Assembly (NCBI GenBank): GCA_964583605.1
Contig: CAZOWL010000001.1
Coordinates: 186,001 to 250,000, forward strand
DNA: 64,000 nucleotides
From: CAZOWL01 sp964583605
GTDB taxonomy: Bacteria; Pseudomonadota; Gammaproteobacteria; Chromatiales; Chromatiaceae
Reading direction: 5' to 3'
Position 1 is the first letter of the stretch. Each line of letters begins with the position of its first letter. The position numbers and the translations under genes are program-made. The notes under the pieces were generated by a model, which saw only the letters and a program-made list of their open reading frames with translations, had not been told where the DNA came from and did no database searches. Below, in pieces: positions 60,103-64,000 of the stretch.

Positions 60103-62667
60103 GTGAGCCAGGAATCGCGCCAGCACACCCCGGTCATGCAGCAGTACCTGCGCATGAAAGCGGACTACCCCGACATGCTCCTCTTCTATCGCATGGGCGA
60201 TTTCTATGAGCTGTTCTACGAGGACGCCGAGCGGGCCGCACAACTGCTCGACATCACGCTGACGAAGCGCGGCCAATCCGCTGGCCAGCCGATCCCGATG
60301 GCCGGCGTGCCCTACCACGCCGCCGAGGCCTATCTCGCCAAGCTGGTGCGCCTCGGCGTCGCCGTCGCCATCTGCGAGCAGATCGGCGATCCGGCCAAGA
60401 CCAAGGGGCCGGTCGAGCGCGCCGTCGTGCGCGTCGTGACGCCAGGCACCCTCACCGATGAGGCCCTGCTCGACGACCGCCAGGAGAATCTCCTGGCCGC
60501 CATCAACGAGGGCAACGACGGGCTCGGTCTAGCGGTTCTCGAGCTCTCCAGCGGCCGTTTCTCGGTGCTCGAGGTCCCTGGCCGGGAAGCGCTGATGAGC
60601 GAGCTCGAGCGGATGAGACCGGCCGAGGTCCTCATCGACGAGGACAGCGACCTCGTCAGCCATTGGCAGCAAGGCCAGGCCGTCACGCGCCGCCCGCCTT
60701 GGCATTTCGACCCAGACACCGCCAAGCAGCTGCTCTGCAAGCAGTTCGGCACGCGCGATCTGAATGGTTTCGGCTGCGCCGAGCTCCGACTGGCGATCGG
60801 CGCAGCTGGCTGTCTGCTGCAATACGTCCAGCACACCCAGCGGGCCGCGCTGCCCCACGTGCGTGGCCTAATGACCGAGCAGCGCGAGGACACCGTCATC
60901 CTCGATGCGGCCACGCGCCGCAATCTCGAGATCACGGCAAGCCTCTCCGGCCGGCCCGAGCATACACTGGCGGGGGTCATGGATCGCACCCGCACCGCGA
61001 TGGGCGCCCGCTTGCTGCGCCGCTGGCTTGGCTCTCCATTGCGCGACCGCAGCACGGTCGCCGCACGTCACCAGGCCATCGCAACCCTAGTCGCGAGTGG
61101 GGCCTTCGTTGCCCTGCGCGAGAGCCTGTCCGCGATCGGTGACCTCGAGCGCATTCTGGCCCGCATCGCCCTGCGCTCGGCGCGCCCCCGCGACCTCGCC
61201 GTGCTGCGCGACTCTCTGATGATCTTGCCCGACCTGCGCGCGGCGCTCGAGCCGCTCGATGATGCGCTGCTCGGGGGCCTCGCCATTGACCTCGGCGACC
61301 ACTCCGTCACCTCCGAGCTGCTGGGGCAGTCCATCGTCCCGAGCCCCCCGCAGCTGATCCGTGACGGCGGGGTCATCGCGACCGGCTACGATGCCGAGCT
61401 CGATGCCCTGCGGGACCTCTCGGCCAACGCCGATCGGTTCCTGCTCGAGCTGGAGGCACGCGAGCGCCAGCGCACGGGCTTCTCCAACCTGAAGGTCGGC
61501 TACAATCGCGTCCACGGTTATTTCATCGAGCTCAACCGCAGCCAAGCCGAGCGGGTGCCGGCCGAGTACGTCCGGCGTCAGACCCTGAAGGGTGCCGAGC
61601 GCTACATCATGCCTGAGCTCAAACGCTTCGAGGACCAGGTGCTCAGCAGCCGGGAACGCTCGCTAGCGCGGGAAAAGGCCCTCTACGACGGGCTACTGGG
61701 GCGACTGGCCGAGCGGCTCGACCCATTGCAGCGCGCCGCGACGGCGAGCGCTGCACTCGACGTGCTGGCCAATCTCGCCGAGTGCGCCCAACGTCTCGAT
61801 TGGAGCCGCCCCGAGCTCACCGATGAGCCGCTCGTCGCCATCGAGGCAGGGCGCCACCCTGTTGTGGAGCCGGTACTGACCGCACCCTTCGTGGCCAATT
61901 CCATCCACCTTGACGATCGTCACCGCCTCGTGATCATCACGGGGCCGAACATGGGCGGCAAATCGACCTTCATGCGGCAAACCGCATTGATCGTACTGCT
62001 AGCCTACGCCGGCAGCTTCGTCCCAGCCCAACGTGCCCGTTTGGGCCCGATCGACCGGATCTTCTCGCGTATCGGCGCGGCCGACGATCTCGCCGGCGGA
62101 CGCTCGACCTTCATGGTCGAGATGGAGGAGACGGCGAACATCCTGCACAATGCCACCAATCGGAGCCTTGTGCTGATGGACGAGGTCGGCCGCGGTACGA
62201 GCACCTTCGATGGGCTATCCCTGGCCTGGGCCTGTGGCGTCGAGCTGGCGACACGGATCCGCGCCTTTACACTCTTTGCGACACACTATTTCGAGCTCAC
62301 GACCCTACCAGATGAGTACCCCGGAATCGCCAATCTGCACCTGGACGCCATCGAGCACGGCGAGACGATCGTGTTCCTGCACGAGGTACGCGAGGGGCCG
62401 GCCAATCAGAGCTACGGGTTACAGGTTGCGGCTCTGGCCGGTGTGCCGGACGCCGTCATCAGGCGCGCGCGTGAGCGGCTCCACGAGCTCGAGCAAGCGG
62501 CGCGGCAGCACAGCGAGCGGGGCGCAGCCCAGCTCTCCTTGTTCCTTAGCGACCCACCCAATCCAGCCGTCGAAGCCCTTAAGGCCCTGGATCCAGACGC
62601 CTTGTCGCCTCGCGCGGCGCTCGAGCGCCTTTACCAGCTCAAGGCGCTCGCCGAATCCGCCACTTGA
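60103..62667 (+). CDS. mutS: DNA mismatch repair protein MutS
   Basis: 854 residues, full length. The mismatch-reading MGDFYELF motif is near residue 38, the clamp and lever follow, and the ATPase has GPNMGGKSTFMRQTA near 612, VLMDEVGRGTSTFDG and the signature helix. The C-terminal tail for tetramer formation is present (ARAALERLYQLKAL). GTG start with AGAAGAAG upstream. It stands alone. Confidence 0.97.
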   Translation: MSQESRQHTPVMQQYLRMKADYPDMLLFYRMGDFYELFYEDAERAAQLLDITLTKRGQSAGQPIPMAGVPYHAAEAYLAKLVRLGVAVAICEQIGDPAKTKGPVERAVVRVVTPGTLTDEALLDDRQENLLAAINEGNDGLGLAVLELSSGRFSVLEVPGREALMSELERMRPAEVLIDEDSDLVSHWQQGQAVTRRPPWHFDPDTAKQLLCKQFGTRDLNGFGCAELRLAIGAAGCLLQYVQHTQRAALPHVRGLMTEQREDTVILDAATRRNLEITASLSGRPEHTLAGVMDRTRTAMGARLLRRWLGSPLRDRSTVAARHQAIATLVASGAFVALRESLSAIGDLERILARIALRSARPRDLAVLRDSLMILPDLRAALEPLDDALLGGLAIDLGDHSVTSELLGQSIVPSPPQLIRDGGVIATGYDAELDALRDLSANADRFLLELEARERQRTGFSNLKVGYNRVHGYFIELNRSQAERVPAEYVRRQTLKGAERYIMPELKRFEDQVLSSRERSLAREKALYDGLLGRLAERLDPLQRAATASAALDVLANLAECAQRLDWSRPELTDEPLVAIEAGRHPVVEPVLTAPFVANSIHLDDRHRLVIITGPNMGGKSTFMRQTALIVLLAYAGSFVPAQRARLGPIDRIFSRIGAADDLAGGRSTFMVEMEETANILHNATNRSLVLMDEVGRGTSTFDGLSLAWACGVELATRIRAFTLFATHYFELTTLPDEYPGIANLHLDAIEHGETIVFLHEVREGPANQSYGLQVAALAGVPDAVIRRARERLHELEQAARQHSERGAAQLSLFLSDPPNPAVEALKALDPDALSPRAALERLYQLKALAESAT

Positions 62668-62814
62668 GCCCAGCCCAGGTGTTTCGCGATCAACGAGTAA
62701 GAATGACGCCGTCGACGTGCGCGCCGGGACGTCCCTAACCCGGCTCAACCGCTTGCCATAGCCGACCCCCCGCGCCCAAGATGCCTCCGCCTTGGGCCCA
62801 GCTCAGGAGCCGCC

Positions 62815-63600
62815 ATGCCTCTCCGCAACCTGTTTCCCGCTTCCTGGCACCTGCACGCCACGGCTCCCCTGCGCTTGGCGCTGGAGGGACGGGTCGGTTG
62901 GGAGATCGGCGCCTCGCTTGCGGCCCAGCCGCTCTTGAGCCTCGCGCCGCGGGGTGATGGACACCCGGTGCTGGTACTGCCCTTGATGCTCGGCAACGAC
63001 CTCGCCACACAGCCGCTACGCCACTACCTGAGCAAGCAGGGCTACGCGGCGCAGCCATGGGGACTTGGCATCAACGCAGGACCTCGGCAAGAGCTGATGG
63101 TGCGTTGCTTGAGGCATCTGCGCGAGCTACACGAACGTCACGGCCGGTCAGTGAGCCTCATTGGCTGGAGCCTGGGTGGCCTGTACGCGCGCGAGCTGGC
63201 GAAACAGGCTGCGGAGATCGTGCGCCTCGTGATCACGCTCGGCACGCCATTCACCGGCCGACCCAAGCCCGCCGAGATCTGGCAGCTGTACGAGTGGGTC
63301 ACTGGTGACCAGATGGGGCTGACGGAGGTCCAAGGTCCGTTGGAGCAGCCGCCGCCGGTGCCGACCACGTCGATCTTCAGCCGCAGCGACGGGATCGTGC
63401 CCTGGACCGCCAGCGTCGAGCGCGAGAGCCGACTCACCGAGAACATCGAGATCGAGTCCAGCCATCTGGGCCTCGGCGTGCATCCGCTCGCACTCTATGC
63501 GATCGCCGATCGCTTGGCACAGCCCGAAGGGACCTGGCGCCCATTCGAGCGCGGCGGCTGGAAGGGGAACCTTTATCCGGACCCGAGGCGCGGCGTCTAA
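62815..63600 (+). CDS. alpha/beta hydrolase
   Basis: 261 residues. Catalytic triad candidates: Ser in the elbow GWSLGG (about 116-121), Asp in SRSDGIVPW (about 191) and His in ESSHLGLG (about 215). TLGTPFTG after the elbow suggests an esterase/lipase or PGAP1-like family acting on hydrophobic esters. No signal peptide, so cytoplasmic. ATG with AGGAG six bases upstream. Substrate unknown. Confidence 0.85.
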   Translation: MPLRNLFPASWHLHATAPLRLALEGRVGWEIGASLAAQPLLSLAPRGDGHPVLVLPLMLGNDLATQPLRHYLSKQGYAAQPWGLGINAGPRQELMVRCLRHLRELHERHGRSVSLIGWSLGGLYARELAKQAAEIVRLVITLGTPFTGRPKPAEIWQLYEWVTGDQMGLTEVQGPLEQPPPVPTTSIFSRSDGIVPWTASVERESRLTENIEIESSHLGLGVHPLALYAIADRLAQPEGTWRPFERGGWKGNLYPDPRRGV

Positions 63601-63921
63601 ATCGGCGTTGGGATTGCCTCGCGGGAGCTTATGCCTCACGGAGCTCGTTGAGGTTGGTATGAAGCCCCGATGAAATGGGGCCGTTTCAACCCCATATTAA
63701 TCGGCGACGCGAGCTATCTCGCGTCCGAAGGGCCGTCGCCACCGTCATCCCTGAGTGTTGCCCAAGCCTGTGACAGGGAACTGGAGTCGAGGGCCTCGAC
63801 TCGCACTCCAAGCCTGCTAGCTCAGCGTCAGTTGGCGTGTTCCCCCGTCTCTGATGACAAAGTCGATATACCCGCATCAGCGGCCTACGGCCCGTGTCAC
63901 AACACGTAGGAGGTCTTCTGA
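63601..63921. other. intergenic region after the hydrolase
   Basis: About 320 bases with no gene. It has one structured element (63667-63704) and the ribosome site of the last gene. Confidence 0.4.
63667..63704 (+). promoter_or_regulatory. two-tier stem-loop
   Basis: ATGGGG pairs with CCCCAT around CCGTTTCAA, and beyond a small internal loop CCGAT pairs with ATCGG. It lies 66 bases after the hydrolase stop and could end that transcript or regulate the next. Confidence 0.4.
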
Positions 63922-64000
63922 ATGGATGAAGCTTTGCCCGTAGACAACGAGCTCCCAAGCATACTGCAGCGACATCGCTATCGAGTCCTCTCTGTCGAGA
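63922..64000 (+). CDS. start of an unidentified gene (partial)
   Basis: ATG with TAGGAGG eight bases upstream, followed by an open frame to the window end: MDEALPVDNELPSILQRHRY and RVLSVE. The RHRYRVLSV pattern just before the cut resembles the lead-in of bacterial Ser/Thr kinase domains, but 26 residues are too few to decide. Confidence 0.55.
   Translation, partial: MDEALPVDNELPSILQRHRYRVLSVE

Noticed and set aside
63681..63695. GTTTCAACCCC as a second CRISPR repeat
   Set aside because: Single occurrence, part of an ordinary stem-loop, no repeat-spacer periodicity.

Overview
The window is high-GC chromosomal DNA, apparently from a gammaproteobacterium. The gene set (MaeB, GlcB, QueA, MutS, ParE, XseB-IspA, FolE2, MurI, a seven-subunit Mrp antiporter, tandem hemerythrins) would suit a purple sulfur bacterium of the Chromatiales, but that assignment is inference. 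A roughly 120-bp palindromic repeat occurs six times between or at the ends of genes.

Layout. 1-10.2 kb: MaeB malic enzyme, a membrane protein, a family-2 glycosyltransferase, QueA, tRNA-Leu(CAA), a LOG-family protein and malate synthase G. 10.3-13.8 kb: an FNR-like reductase, two hemerythrins, a Uma2 nuclease-fold protein, and a scrapyard holding duplicated 3' ends or pieces of three neighbouring genes. 13.8-18.3 kb: a MacB/LolCDE-like ABC exporter operon in which one permease carries an in-frame amber codon.

18.5-36.6 kb is a complete CRISPR-Cas locus. It has a CorA-like membrane protein, an array of 21 visible repeats (one degenerate, plus a 100-N assembly gap), and an adaptation operon of Cas2 with a Cas6-reverse transcriptase-Cas1 fusion. 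Divergent to that is an effector operon: a CARF-HEPN nuclease, an HD-less Cas10 with GGDD, a Cas7-Cas5(Csx10)-helical fusion, a double Cas7, Csx19 and a large Cas7 with an OB-like N-terminus. This is type III-D, closest in architecture to the variant called III-Dv. The adaptation fusion should capture spacers from RNA. The spacers support this: read on the + strand most contain ATG, many with a Shine-Dalgarno-like run before it, so the crRNAs (minus strand) would be antisense to translation-start regions of mRNAs. Cas10 would make a nucleotide messenger that activates the CARF-HEPN RNase and perhaps the CorA-like protein.

36.7-41.1 kb, convergent to the effector operon, is an unrecognised three-gene operon ending in a PIN-like plus helical-repeat protein; it is a candidate new defence or CRISPR-accessory cassette. 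41.5-46.0 kb: a SWIM-SNF2 helicase split by a frameshift, with a translationally coupled unknown partner. 46.0-53.0 kb: a long leader with stem-loops and the mrpABCDEFG operon, with mrpA and mrpB fused. 53.0-64 kb: an RRM-like protein, ParE, XseB-IspA, FolE2, MurI, an anchored hypothetical protein, MutS, an alpha/beta hydrolase and the start of a last gene.

All calls come from reading the sequence by eye; no database search was run. Start codons are chosen by Shine-Dalgarno position and family fit.
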